This document shows positions 9,443 through 18,747 of a stretch of DNA of 64,000 nt, in pieces. The notes under the pieces were generated by a model. It made no database searches, was not told where the DNA came from, and saw nothing but the letters and a program-made list of their open reading frames with translations. Position numbers and translations under genes: made by a program. Each line of letters opens with the position of its first letter. Positions within the stretch are counted from its first letter, which is position 1. This DNA comes from Virgibacillus salexigens (GTDB lineage: Bacteria; Bacillota; Bacilli; Bacillales; Amphibacillaceae), in contig NZ_BNEO01000002.1 of the NCBI RefSeq assembly GCF_014905415.1, positions 682,001 through 746,000 of the forward strand, read 5' to 3'.

Positions 9443-11215
9443 TCAGGATTCCATATTTTTCGGAATACGGAAAGTAAAAGCAGTTCCCTTGTTTACTTTA
9501 CTATTCACATTAATTGAACCATGATGGGAATCAACAATATTTTTGGCAATCGCTAACCCTAACCCAGTACCTTTTTTCTTCTTATCCTTTACCCTTGACT
9601 TATCTGCTTTGTAAAAACGTTCAAATACAAATGGAAGATCCTCTTCTGGAATTCCACTACCACTATCTTCAATCTCAACCTGAAATGCACGTTGATCATT
9701 TATTACTTTTACCCGGACAAACCCATGTTTACTTGTATGACGAATGGCATTATCAATAAGGTTTGTAAATACTTGTTCGATTCGGTCTGGGTCAAAAATT
9801 GCATAGGATTGGATAATTTGTTTGTCTAAGGAAAGAGAAATTTGGTTATCGTATGCTAAACCATTGAATTTCTTCATAATTCTTTCTACATATTTTTCTA
9901 CATCTACCGATTCCATACTTAAATGGATGTGACCTGCTTCCATTCGAGCAAGGTCTAATAACTCATTGACAAGCCTTCCCATCCGTAATGATTCATCATG
10001 AATGATTTGTGCTAATTCATTTTTATCTTCTTTTGACTCTGCAATATCATCAACAATGGCTTCGCTATAGCCTTGTAGCATTGAAATCGGTGTACGTAAT
10101 TCATGAGAAACATTTGCAATAAAGTCCTCTCGTAATTTGTCCATTCGCCTTTCTTCTGTCATATCGCGAATAACTGCTACCGCACCACGCACATAATTTT
10201 GATCATATAATGGGGTCATCAGCATGACCCAATTTCTACCTTGCAAGCTGATTTCATGAATGGCTTCCTTTTCTCCATTAATCACTACTTGCAATACTTC
10301 TAGTAATTCTGACGGAAGTGTCCTTTCTTCGGTATCATTTTGTAAATTATTCTCATAATACCAGTCTTCGATAAATCGATCTGCTGGACTATTGGTAACA
10401 ATCATGTCTCCCCTTCGATTTAACGTAATTACTCCATCAGCCATCGAGCTTACAATACTTGATAATTGCTCTTTTTCTTGTCGTAACGCATTTAAATGAA
10501 ACTTAAGCTGCCTACCCATTCGGTTAAACGCTAAAGCTAATTCTCCAATTTCGTCATGCGTTAATATTGGGACTTTTGTATTGAATTCTCCCTTTGCAAG
10601 ATCAAATGCAGCTTCTCGCATCTTTATAAGGGGAGAAGTAATTCGTGTCGATAAGAAAAATGCAAATATAGTTGTTAAAACAATCGCAATTCCTGCTGCT
10701 AAAAAGATAATTTTCGTTGTTTCTGCTTTTGTTTGATCAATAACGTCTAATGATTGATAAACATAGATAGCTCCATCCTCATTTTCAATTGGAATACCAA
10801 CAATCATTGCTTCCATCTGATTTCTAGGGAGAAGCATCTGTTTCCGTATTTCTTGGTTATTTGTTAATACATCGGATAATCCCGCCTCATTCTCAATCCA
10901 ACTAGATTTTAATTCGGGTAAACGATTATCCTTTCCATCGTCAGATACCCATAGATCGCCATCATTAAATACTACGGCAACCCTACTTGCTGGATCTTTA
11001 ACTCGTTCCGTCATTTCTTTTACAATTTGCCGATCATCATGCGTATTAACAAGTAAAGAAACCTTGGTCGCAGTTTGCAACATATCTTCTTCTGCTTCTT
11101 GTATATGAAAATCTTCAAAAAACTGCAGCAATAATATTGTTAAAATAAATAATACAAAAGAAACTAGCAATAAGATGGTTATTGCTAGTTTCCCCACCAC
11201 ACTTCTCCAAAACAT
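9443..11215 (-). CDS. resE: Sensor histidine kinase ResE
   Basis: A membrane kinase of the ResDE redox/nitric-oxide-responsive system that controls aerobic and anaerobic respiration genes. 590 residues, equal to the B. subtilis protein (about 589). It has two membrane helices (about 10-30 and 170-190) bounding an extracellular sensor, then HAMP, a PAS-type domain, the HisKA box FIANVSHELRTPI and the ATPase boxes (LIDNAIRHTS, DSGSGIPEEDLPFVFERFYKAD, GTGLGLAIAKNI). It starts inside the resD stop (TAATG, one-base overlap), so the two are coupled. Confidence 0.95.
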   Translation of the reverse strand: MFWRSVVGKLAITILLLVSFVLFILTILLLQFFEDFHIQEAEEDMLQTATKVSLLVNTHDDRQIVKEMTERVKDPASRVAVVFNDGDLWVSDDGKDNRLPELKSSWIENEAGLSDVLTNNQEIRKQMLLPRNQMEAMIVGIPIENEDGAIYVYQSLDVIDQTKAETTKIIFLAAGIAIVLTTIFAFFLSTRITSPLIKMREAAFDLAKGEFNTKVPILTHDEIGELALAFNRMGRQLKFHLNALRQEKEQLSSIVSSMADGVITLNRRGDMIVTNSPADRFIEDWYYENNLQNDTEERTLPSELLEVLQVVINGEKEAIHEISLQGRNWVMLMTPLYDQNYVRGAVAVIRDMTEERRMDKLREDFIANVSHELRTPISMLQGYSEAIVDDIAESKEDKNELAQIIHDESLRMGRLVNELLDLARMEAGHIHLSMESVDVEKYVERIMKKFNGLAYDNQISLSLDKQIIQSYAIFDPDRIEQVFTNLIDNAIRHTSKHGFVRVKVINDQRAFQVEIEDSGSGIPEEDLPFVFERFYKADKSRVKDKKKKGTGLGLAIAKNIVDSHHGSINVNSKVNKGTAFTFRIPKNMES

Positions 11216-11931
11216 TATTGATCATCCACCTCGAATTTATAACCGACTCCCCATACGGTTACAATCATCTTGGCAGCTTCTTGGGAAACTTGATTTAATT
11301 TCTCGCGAAGACGCTTTACATGTGTATCAACTGTTCGCAAGTCCCCAAAAAATTCATATTGCCATACTTCTTTTAATAAGAGCTCTCGGTTAAATACTTT
11401 ATCCGGCGATTTGGCAAGAAAACATAACAATTCATATTCTTTTGGGGTTAAACTTACCTCTTCGCCATCCGCTGTTACTCGATGTGCATCATTATCAATT
11501 GTTATATGTGGGAAAACCATAATATTTTTGGTTGTTGTGTCAGTTTCGTTAAATGTTGAGCTTGTCACTCTGCGTAGAAGGGCTTTCACCCGTAAAACAA
11601 CTTCTCTTGGACTAAAGGGCTTCACAATATAATCATCTGCTCCGATCTCAAACCCTTGTACGCGGTTTGCTTCCTCTCCTTTAGCAGTTAACATAATAAC
11701 AGGTGTATCTTTTTGTTTCCTTAGCTCCTGGCATACTTCAACCCCATCCATTCCCGGCATCATGATGTCTAACAAGATCACATCATAGTCATTATTTAAC
11801 GCTAAATCCAGTGCAGCTGTACCGTTTTCTGCTTCTTCAACAATAAAATTATCCCGTTCCATATACATTCGAATTAATCTTCGTATTCTATCTTCATCAT
11901 CTACTACTAATACTTTTGCTTCTGTTTCCAT
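11215..11931 (-). CDS. resD: Response regulator ResD
   Basis: OmpR-family response regulator; phosphorylated by ResE. The receiver domain has the acidic pair in VLVVDDEDRIRRL, the phosphoacceptor in DVILLDIMMPGMDG and the conserved lysine in IVKPFSPREVV; the C-terminal winged helix includes SLTPKEYELLCFLAKSPDKVF and RTVDTHVKRLREKL. I prefer ATG 11931 (GGGGG at 7 bases) giving 238 residues, close to the usual 240; the in-frame ATG at 11949 has no SD. A strong terminator after resC means resDE may also be transcribed separately from resABC. Confidence 0.94.
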   Translation of the reverse strand: METEAKVLVVDDEDRIRRLIRMYMERDNFIVEEAENGTAALDLALNNDYDVILLDIMMPGMDGVEVCQELRKQKDTPVIMLTAKGEEANRVQGFEIGADDYIVKPFSPREVVLRVKALLRRVTSSTFNETDTTTKNIMVFPHITIDNDAHRVTADGEEVSLTPKEYELLCFLAKSPDKVFNRELLLKEVWQYEFFGDLRTVDTHVKRLREKLNQVSQEAAKMIVTVWGVGYKFEVDDQ

Positions 11932-11994
11932 GTTTGAACCCCCAATCATACCTATTCACTTATGAGTATAAACTATCCGGTGTTAAAAGTATAA

Positions 11995-12032
11995 GAAAAA
12001 ACAAGGCATCACTTTCGAACAATGATGCCTTG
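11995..12032 (-). terminator. Terminator between resC and resD
   Basis: A perfect 10-bp stem CAAGGCATCA/TGATGCCTTG with an 11-base loop and TTTTTTC on the minus strand. Confidence 0.88.
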
Positions 12033-12045
12033 CCTTCAATATAGG

Positions 12046-13239
12046 TTAAGCATACGAGTGTAAACCTGCTAGCACAAGGTTGACAACAATTAAATTAAAC
12101 ATGATAATGGCGAAACCAACAACTGCCAGCCAAGCTGACTTTTCACCATGCCATCCTCTTGATAATCTTAAATGTAAGTACGCTGCATAGAAGAACCAAG
12201 TAATGAGAGCCCATACTTCTTTTGGATCCCATCCCCAAAATCTCCCCCATGCTTCCTCAGCCCAGATCGCAGCAAAGATAAGTCCACCTAACGTAAATAC
12301 CGGAAACCCGATAGCTACTGCTCTATACCCTATCTCATCTAAAAGATCAGGCTTGGCATTTTTCACAAGCGGTTGAATTGCCGCACCAATCCGTTTTCTA
12401 AAGACAAGCCTTAATAATAGATAAAGACCTGTACCAAAAATAAATGACCAGATTAATGTGTTAAACTTCCTTCCTGCATCTGCACCATGCATCCAACCAG
12501 GTGTTTCAAACCAAGGCTCCATCACCCCATCTGTAAGTAACGTACCATCCGTTGGCCCAGCAATAGCAGGCATATGATATTCCGTTTCGACGGTAGTATT
12601 ACCAGTAGTTGGGTATTCGAACGTTGCGTTATAATTCATCACATTAAATAGTGTTGAAGCTAGAATAAAACCGACGAACAGGATTAACGAATAAATCGTT
12701 ATTTCCAGCCAAGTCGTTTGTTTTGTAGTTTTGGTTTGATCGACTTGTCTAATTAAATAAATTAAACCCGCCACAAAACTAATGGTTAAAATACCTTGTG
12801 CTAACGACACTGTAGTTACGTGAATATATAACCAATGACTTTGTAATGACGGTATGAGGGGTGATACCTCGGTAGGAAACATACTTGCATAGGCAATAAT
12901 GATTAATGCCACAGGCAGCGCAAATAAACCTAGAACTGATAATTTGTAAATAAAGTAAATAATAATAAATCCTAGGACAATTGCCATACCGAAGAAGGTC
13001 ATAAACTCAAACAAATTACTAACTGGAGCATGACCACTCCCCATCCACCTCGTTATAAAATAAGCGAATTGAGAGAGGAAACCGATAATCGTTAAAGTTA
13101 TCCCAATCTTTCCTGCTTTTCCATCCGACTTACGTTTGTTGCCAATTGTAAAAGAAAAAAATACTGTCGCAATTAAATAGAGAAAGAAAGCGGTATAAAG
13201 TAATGTACCGCTTAATTCAATTAAGTTATTACTACTCAT
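12046..13239 (-). CDS. resC: Cytochrome c biogenesis protein ResC (CcsA-type heme handling)
   Basis: An integral membrane partner of ResB in system II cytochrome c maturation, carrying heme to the outer face. 397 residues with about eight helices. The heme-binding tryptophan-rich motif [18 protein letters not shown] is near residue 325, flanked by helices with conserved histidines ([14 protein letters not shown] and [16 protein letters not shown]). The ATG has AGGAGGGG. It is the third gene of resABC, 31 bases after resB. Confidence 0.95.
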   Translation of the reverse strand: MSSNNLIELSGTLLYTAFFLYLIATVFFSFTIGNKRKSDGKAGKIGITLTIIGFLSQFAYFITRWMGSGHAPVSNLFEFMTFFGMAIVLGFIIIYFIYKLSVLGLFALPVALIIIAYASMFPTEVSPLIPSLQSHWLYIHVTTVSLAQGILTISFVAGLIYLIRQVDQTKTTKQTTWLEITIYSLILFVGFILASTLFNVMNYNATFEYPTTGNTTVETEYHMPAIAGPTDGTLLTDGVMEPWFETPGWMHGADAGRKFNTLIWSFIFGTGLYLLLRLVFRKRIGAAIQPLVKNAKPDLLDEIGYRAVAIGFPVFTLGGLIFAAIWAEEAWGRFWGWDPKEVWALITWFFYAAYLHLRLSRGWHGEKSAWLAVVGFAIIMFNLIVVNLVLAGLHSYA

Positions 13240-13270
13240 GAAACCCCTCCTAATTAGCTAACATGTGAAG

Positions 13271-14914
13271 CTATTCATCCAATTCCTGCTGGTCTTTTAC
13301 CATATTTACATTTGTGCCGGAGATTGATTTTTCAATATCCTTTGTTACGCCATGCCAATTCTTATTAGTATGGGCAGCAAGTAAAATCCCGTTATCTTTC
13401 GGACGAATCCACACCCTGCGATGCTGCCAGTACATTCCTTGAATTACCCCAATCATAAAGATGATTGCACCTACTAGGAAGTATGGTAATGAATAGTCCT
13501 TTCTTATACTTAAACCACTCACGTCATGTGTTTCAAAATTTGTTATGCCCACTTTATAGTCATTTTCACCTGTTGCATCTATATTTTTACCAATACCTAG
13601 AAAGCTGATCTCAGGTTCACTACCATCAGGTGGATGTACCATCATAACAAATGCTGGGTTTCGCGGATAGTTAGTTTCTGATGCAGGTTCCCCATTATCA
13701 TCTAAATAATAATCTGGATAATAATTCGTTACTTCTACTCGAAAGCCATTCTCCAATTCATATTCTGATTCTGGGGAAGTTAAATCTACCGTAAATGAAC
13801 CCAATGCATCCTCATCAGGGTCATCGGTTTCATGGATTTTAAATGACATACTGGAGAATTCATTTAATTGATATCCAGATTGATAAACCGCATAACCATC
13901 AAATTTCGCAGGTTGATTCATTCGAATATTGGAATCAATAATCTTTTGTAATTCTGGCTCTGCTCCTGTTACTTCTGGTTCTTGAGCTTGGTAGATAGCA
14001 ACATTAGTCTGGTAATTACTAGGAACTTCGCCACCCTCTTCGGCGATTGCTTCTTCAAACCGCTCATCGTTTGGATTATGGTTTTCTATAATAAAATCTT
14101 TATTTTCGATATAATACGCTTGGTCTGTTCCTGGTAAAACCACCTGTTCACCTTCACGAACCCAAACATACTCATCCATATAAAAAAGCGGAGTTGTTCG
14201 CAATAAAGCCGCTAATAAAATAATAATTAAACCAATGTGGTTAACATATGGTCCCCACCTGGAGAATCTACCTTTTTCAGCAAGAATATGGCCATCTTCT
14301 TCCGTCAACTTATATCGTTGATTCTTCAGACCTTGTTTAACACTTTCTAGATCTTCATTAGTAACCTCGTCTGTCTCACTAAACAATCGTTGCCTATTTA
14401 AAAATGTCTCATGCCTTTTGGCTTTTTGATTGCGTAGCGCCTTGAATAATGGTACAAATCGATCTAAACTACAGATCACTAATGATACACCTATCAGTGC
14501 GATTAAAATCATATACCACCAAGAACTATATAGATTATGAAAACCTAATTGATAAAAGATTAAGCCAAATATTCCATATCTTTCCTCATAGAAGATAGCT
14601 GGATCGCGAGAAGCCGCATCTGCTGGTATGTATTGTTCTTGCGGAAATATGGAGCCTATTGCAGAAGCGATTAATGCAAGAACGATTAACCATACTCCCA
14701 CTTTTACGGAGGAGAAAAAACTCCAGATCTTGTCCACTATGGACTTATTATAAGTCTGAGATCGACGTGCTGTTCCATCGTAACGCATATTAAGTAATTT
14801 TTTCTTATCATTGCCATCGATATGTTGATTTTCTTCAATCGGTTTTCCGCATGCTTCACAAAGTACTGTACCCTCTGGGTTAACATGACCACATTCACAT
14901 TTAATTCTTTTCAT
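13271..14914 (-). CDS. resB: Cytochrome c biogenesis protein ResB
   Basis: A Ccs1/ResB-family membrane protein working with ResC. 547 residues. The N-terminus bears a zinc-ribbon CECGHVNPEG followed by CEACGKP, as in bacillar ResB. Three N-terminal helices (about 75-95, 130-150, 225-245), a large extracellular domain and a final helix near 480 (YFLVGAIIFMIGVIQGMYW) follow. The length agrees with B. subtilis ResB (542). It lies between resA and resC in the usual order. Confidence 0.94.
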   Translation of the reverse strand: MKRIKCECGHVNPEGTVLCEACGKPIEENQHIDGNDKKKLLNMRYDGTARRSQTYNKSIVDKIWSFFSSVKVGVWLIVLALIASAIGSIFPQEQYIPADAASRDPAIFYEERYGIFGLIFYQLGFHNLYSSWWYMILIALIGVSLVICSLDRFVPLFKALRNQKAKRHETFLNRQRLFSETDEVTNEDLESVKQGLKNQRYKLTEEDGHILAEKGRFSRWGPYVNHIGLIIILLAALLRTTPLFYMDEYVWVREGEQVVLPGTDQAYYIENKDFIIENHNPNDERFEEAIAEEGGEVPSNYQTNVAIYQAQEPEVTGAEPELQKIIDSNIRMNQPAKFDGYAVYQSGYQLNEFSSMSFKIHETDDPDEDALGSFTVDLTSPESEYELENGFRVEVTNYYPDYYLDDNGEPASETNYPRNPAFVMMVHPPDGSEPEISFLGIGKNIDATGENDYKVGITNFETHDVSGLSIRKDYSLPYFLVGAIIFMIGVIQGMYWQHRRVWIRPKDNGILLAAHTNKNWHGVTKDIEKSISGTNVNMVKDQQELDE

Positions 14915-14942
14915 ATAAATCCCTCTCCATAACCATTGTCCA

Positions 14943-15515
14943 TTACTTTGGCTGTATTTCCTGAAGATATCCTTCTAACCGCTCCAAGGTTAAGGCACCA
15001 TTGATTACTTCGACAATTTCACCTTCAGGATTTATAAATATTGTGCTAGGGATGGGGCCAACTTTATACAAGTCTTGCACTTGGCTATCCTTATCATGAG
15101 GTATTGGAAAAGTAAGATCATATTTTTCTATAAAACGGTTTACCACTAATTCTGTAGAATCCAAGCTAACTGCTACAATCTCTACTCCTTTCTCCTTGTA
15201 TTCTGGATAAAGTTTCTGCATATATGGCATTTCCGACTCACACGGCTTACACCACGTCCCCCAAAAATTCAACATAACTCCTTTACCTTCTAACTCACTT
15301 AAGCGAATGGTCTCCGCTTCATTATTACTATTAATTTGTTTTAATTGAAAATCTGGTGCTTCGTCCCCTTCTTTATAGACAATTTTATCCTCCTTCAAAT
15401 TAGAAACAACAGCAAAAACTACTGCCCCTACTAAAACGACAAGAATGATTGACCTGAAAATTAAGCGGTTTCGCTTTTTCGTTTTCTTTTTTTGCTTCAT
15501 TTCTTCTAGACCCAA
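14943..15515 (-). CDS. resA: Thiol-disulfide oxidoreductase ResA
   Basis: An extracytoplasmic, membrane-anchored thioredoxin-fold protein that reduces apocytochrome c cysteines before heme attachment. A basic N-terminus is followed by one anchor helix (about residues 20-40), then NFWGTWCKPCESEMPYM with the CxxC active site, and a cis-proline region VGPIPSTIFINP. The start is uncertain: TTG 15515 has GGGAG at 8 bases; ATG 15500 gives MKQKKKTK with a poor SD; TTG 15524 sits on the SD. 190 residues with the chosen start, against 181 in B. subtilis. Confidence 0.92.
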   Translation of the reverse strand: MGLEEMKQKKKTKKRNRLIFRSIILVVLVGAVVFAVVSNLKEDKIVYKEGDEAPDFQLKQINSNNEAETIRLSELEGKGVMLNFWGTWCKPCESEMPYMQKLYPEYKEKGVEIVAVSLDSTELVVNRFIEKYDLTFPIPHDKDSQVQDLYKVGPIPSTIFINPEGEIVEVINGALTLERLEGYLQEIQPK

Positions 15516-15567
15516 ATGAATCAACTCCCAGAGTCATTATACCATTAAGATTTTCATGTAATTTTGA

Positions 15568-16308
15568 CTATTCTTCAACAATTTTAGTTGCCATATTTCG
15601 CATCTGTTTCACTTCTTTTGGTGTTAATGGTCGATACTCCCCTGAATTCAACCCATCCAATGTTAGCATACCGTATTTTTCTCTTTTTAATTTCATGACT
15701 GGATACCCTAATCCATCCATCATTCTTCTTACATGACGGTTTTTTCCTTCTCGTAATGTCAGCTGCAAAATCGTATGATTCTTTTTCTTATCCGTAGACA
15801 ATATACGGTAATTAACTGCCTTTAATAGGTCATTATCGGATCGAACCCCTTTTCTTAGTTGATTCAATTCACTCTTTTCCGGGGTACCTTTAATCTTTGC
15901 AACATATACTTTATCTACTTGATATCGTGGATGCATTAAAAGGTTTGCAAATTCACCATCATTCGTTAGTATCAGTATGCCAGATGTATCATAATCTAAT
16001 CTTCCGATAGGAAAAACACGTTCCTCGATCTCACCGAGTAAATCAGTTACAACTTTTCTGCCTTTATCATCAGATAAACTGGAAATAACTCCTCTTGGTT
16101 TATAAAGCATAAAATAAACAGGGGTTTCTTTTTCTAAAGGAACACCGTCTACCTCAATTTGATCATCCGGGTTAACCTTCGTTCCCAATGTAGTGATTAC
16201 CTTCTGATTAACTTTTACTTTTCCATCTTGAATTAGTTTTTCTGCTTTCCGTCGTGAAGTTATTCCACTTTGTGCTATTACTTTTTGTAAACGTTCTTGT
16301 GTGTTCAT
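15568..16308 (-). CDS. rluB: 23S rRNA pseudouridine synthase RluB
   Basis: Makes a pseudouridine in helix 89-93 region of 23S rRNA (RsuA family). An N-terminal S4 RNA-binding domain (ERLQKVIAQSGITSRRKAEK) is followed by the synthase with the catalytic aspartate in GRLDYDTSGILILTNDG and the conserved KVYVAKIKG and REGKNRHVRRM segments. ATG 16308 is preceded by GGTGAT; 246 residues agrees with the family. The upstream in-frame start at 16341 lies on the spmB terminator and is rejected. Confidence 0.93.
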   Translation of the reverse strand: MNTQERLQKVIAQSGITSRRKAEKLIQDGKVKVNQKVITTLGTKVNPDDQIEVDGVPLEKETPVYFMLYKPRGVISSLSDDKGRKVVTDLLGEIEERVFPIGRLDYDTSGILILTNDGEFANLLMHPRYQVDKVYVAKIKGTPEKSELNQLRKGVRSDNDLLKAVNYRILSTDKKKNHTILQLTLREGKNRHVRRMMDGLGYPVMKLKREKYGMLTLDGLNSGEYRPLTPKEVKQMRNMATKIVEE

Positions 16309-16344
16309 TATTATCACCATTACCTTTATATTTTCAACCATAAT

Positions 16345-16371
16345 AATAGCGTTAACTCTCTGTTAACGCTA
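16345..16371 (-). terminator. Terminator after spmB
   Basis: A perfect 10-bp stem TAGCGTTAAC/GTTAACGCTA with a 5-base loop, followed on the minus strand by TTATTATGG (weak T-tract). Confidence 0.65.
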
Positions 16372-16381
16372 GTTTAAAGTC

Positions 16382-16912
16382 TTATCCAAATAATATGGAT
16401 ACAATTACGATTGAAGCTATTATACCAACTAAATCAGCTAATAGTCCAACTTTCAATGCATATCCCATTTTTCTAATTCCAATTGCTCCAAAATAAACCG
16501 TTAATATATACAGAGTGGTATCCGTACTCCCTTGCATTACAGAAGCTAATCTTCCAATAAATGAGTCAGGGCCATATGCATCAATTAGCTCCGTTGTCAT
16601 CCCTAAAGCTGCTGTACCGGATATTGGTCGTACAATAGCCAGCGGAATAATATCAGGCGGTATTCCTATAAACGATAAAAATGGTGAAATAAGATTTATA
16701 AACGCATCTAATGCTCCAGAACTTCGTAAAATCGATATAGATACAATCATACCTACTAAAAAGGGAAGTAAAGAAAAGGCCATTTTGACTCCTTCCTTCC
16801 CCCCTTCAACAAACAATTCATAGGATGGTACTCGTTTAACGGTTGCAGTAATTAACACAACTAAAATGAAACAAGGTATTAACCAAATACTCATTGAAGT
16901 TATAAATCCCAT
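16382..16912 (-). CDS. spmB: Spore maturation protein B
   Basis: A nucleoside-transporter/gate-domain membrane protein needed with SpmA for spore core dehydration in B. subtilis. 176 residues, four to five helices, with conserved IRPISGTAALGMTTELIDAYGPDSFIG and MQGSTDTTLYILTVYFGAIGI segments. The ATG has GGAGG at 9 bases. It follows spmA by 3 bases, and both follow dacB, the mother-cell operon order. Confidence 0.92.
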   Translation of the reverse strand: MGFITSMSIWLIPCFILVVLITATVKRVPSYELFVEGGKEGVKMAFSLLPFLVGMIVSISILRSSGALDAFINLISPFLSFIGIPPDIIPLAIVRPISGTAALGMTTELIDAYGPDSFIGRLASVMQGSTDTTLYILTVYFGAIGIRKMGYALKVGLLADLVGIIASIVIVSILFG

Positions 16913-16915
16913 AAG

Positions 16916-17500
16916 TTAAATCCTCCGCCTGCTATGATAATAGAAAAATCGATCAATTAGAATTGCACTAATGGAGGAAATGAGCGTCGCTAGTATCGTT
17001 GCACCGACAATTTCAGTAGGTGAGGCAGAATCATACTGCATCCGAATTGCAATAACCGTTGTGGGGATTAACGTTAGACTAGAAGTATTCAAAGCTAAAA
17101 ATGTAATCATTGATCGTGATGCAGTATCTCCTCCACTTATTTGTTTCATTTGCTCCATCGCTTTAATCCCCATCGGTGTAGCAGCATTACCTAAGCCAAA
17201 TATATTTGCAGTAATATTAGATAATATATATCCTATTGCTGGGTGGTCTTTTGGAATATCGGGAAAGAGACGGACTACAACGGGACGAAATAATTTCGCT
17301 AATAATTCTAAGATACCTGCCTTTTCAGCAATCTTCATGATTCCTAGCCAGAATACCAGTACACTAATTAATCCTATTGTCAGTGTTACCGCTTCATTTG
17401 CACTCTCGAATATAGCTTCGTTGACCTTGTCCATTGTTCCATTAATCATGGCATATATAATTCCAATAGCGGCCATTCCTGCCCAAATAATATTTACCAT
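16916..17500 (-). CDS. spmA: Spore maturation protein A
   Basis: Partner of SpmB; a gate-domain membrane protein of 194 residues. Characteristic segments include SVLVFWLGIMKIAEKAGI, DIPKDHPAIGYILSNITANIFGLGNAATPMGIKAM (written by parts) and TVIAIRMQY. It overlaps the dacB stop by 7 bases and has a poor SD (GTGAG), suggesting translational coupling with dacB. Confidence 0.92.
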   Translation of the reverse strand: MVNIIWAGMAAIGIIYAMINGTMDKVNEAIFESANEAVTLTIGLISVLVFWLGIMKIAEKAGILELLAKLFRPVVVRLFPDIPKDHPAIGYILSNITANIFGLGNAATPMGIKAMEQMKQISGGDTASRSMITFLALNTSSLTLIPTTVIAIRMQYDSASPTEIVGATILATLISSISAILIDRFFYYHSRRRI

Positions 17501-18609
17501 GTTGCACTCACGCCAGTAACTTCTTGTAATGCAGATAGGAACGATTCAATAATCGATTGATGATTTATATCCTGCCCATGATCTTCCTGCAAGATGTTTG
17601 TTTCAGCAATTTGCTTTCCATTTAAATAAAAAACGTTTTTTCCAATTATTTGCTCTTCCCTTTGCTTGGCATTTTCTAAAATATAGAGTTGGTTCGTAAC
17701 TTGGGAGACTTCTTCATCACGTAATGGGTATGTTATCTCATGTTGTATATATCCAGATTTTGCTTCTGTGTCTTGCGAAAATCGATAGGAAATCGGTTCT
17801 TCCTCAGCAATTGTTTCCATATTATAATTGTCAAATCCCCACTCAAACATGGAAATATGATCTCTCCAATCGTCCGGAGCGTCTAATGTTACAGCGATTA
17901 GATTCATCCCGTCCTTCTGCGCAGAAGAAACCAACGTTCTTCCAGTTTTCTTCGTGTAACCTGTTTTACCACCTGTGCAATATTCATAAAATTGTGTAAG
18001 GAGTTTGTTTTTGTTTTTCCAACTATATGTTCTATTTTCAGATAAATAGGTTTGCGAACCGGTTATATCTTGAAATGTTTCGTTTTTCATGGCATAACTC
18101 ATTAATATTGCCATATCATACGCTGTCGAGTAATGATTCTCTGAATCTAGTCCATGTGGATTATCAAAGTGTGTATTATCCATTCCAAGCCATTTTGCTT
18201 TTTGATTCATTAAATAAACGAACCCTTCTTCACTTCCACCAATATGTTCACTTATAGCAACTGCCGCATCATTTCCAGAGCGTAGCATCAATCCATAAAC
18301 AAGATCTTTAATAGTCATTTTCTCACCCTGCTCTAGATAAATAGAAGAACCTTCCGTATAGATTGCTTTTCGACTAGCCTTCGCTTTTTCTTGCATTTTA
18401 CCAGACTCTATCGCAATTATTGCCGTCATAATCTTTGTAATACTGGCAATCGATTCTTTATCATGAGCTTGTTTTTCAAATAATACTCGACCAGTTGATT
18501 GTTCTATCAAAACTGCATTACGCCCCGAAACCTGGGGATCAGCTTGTCCTATGGAAGGGAAAATCAATGAAAATATAAAAATAGCGATACAGACAATTGC
18601 AATACGCAT
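17494..18609 (-). CDS. dacB: Sporulation D-alanyl-D-alanine carboxypeptidase DacB
   Basis: A penicillin-binding protein (class C low molecular weight) that trims cortex peptide side chains. The signal peptide (1-about 26, ending GQA) comes from ATG 18609, with AGGAGG at 9 bases; the upstream in-frame codons at 18690 are not used. The active-site motifs are SITK, SGN (LRSGNDAAVA) and KTG (GGKTGYTKKTG), in the right order. 371 residues, against 382 in B. subtilis. The dacB-spmA-spmB operon is transcribed by SigE there. Confidence 0.94.
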   Translation of the reverse strand: MRIAIVCIAIFIFSLIFPSIGQADPQVSGRNAVLIEQSTGRVLFEKQAHDKESIASITKIMTAIIAIESGKMQEKAKASRKAIYTEGSSIYLEQGEKMTIKDLVYGLMLRSGNDAAVAISEHIGGSEEGFVYLMNQKAKWLGMDNTHFDNPHGLDSENHYSTAYDMAILMSYAMKNETFQDITGSQTYLSENRTYSWKNKNKLLTQFYEYCTGGKTGYTKKTGRTLVSSAQKDGMNLIAVTLDAPDDWRDHISMFEWGFDNYNMETIAEEEPISYRFSQDTEAKSGYIQHEITYPLRDEEVSQVTNQLYILENAKQREEQIIGKNVFYLNGKQIAETNILQEDHGQDINHQSIIESFLSALQEVTGVSATW

Positions 18610-18643
18610 GAGCAGGTTCCTCCTACATTGGTGTTGTCTGTAT

Positions 18644-18670
18644 AGTTTATGCATGTACAAACAAGATATG
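18644..18670 (-). promoter_or_regulatory. Candidate SigE promoter of dacB-spmAB
   Basis: CATATC and, about 14 bases on, CATAAACT (consensus CATACAnT) lie 35 bases before the dacB ATG. The spacing is a little short, so the call is tentative; it rests on the known SigE control of the orthologous operon. Confidence 0.35.
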
Positions 18671-18709
18671 AACAAAAAGTACGCTATCAATAGAGATAGA
18701 TCGCAGACA

Positions 18710-18747
18710 AATTAATAAGACAGGCAGAATAACCTGCCTTATTAATA
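18710..18747 (-). terminator. Terminator after the superoxide dismutase gene
   Basis: ATTAATA...AGGCAG paired with CTGCCT...TTATTAAT, overlapping the stop codon, one 3-base bulge, 5-base loop. Confidence 0.6.

Noticed and set aside
15536-15544. TGGTATAAT as a promoter of resA
   Set aside because: The transcript would start on the SD itself, so it would not support the chosen start; left out.
16971-17519. Plus-strand open frame of 182 codons
   Set aside because: It lies antisense inside spmA, has no SD and no family pattern.
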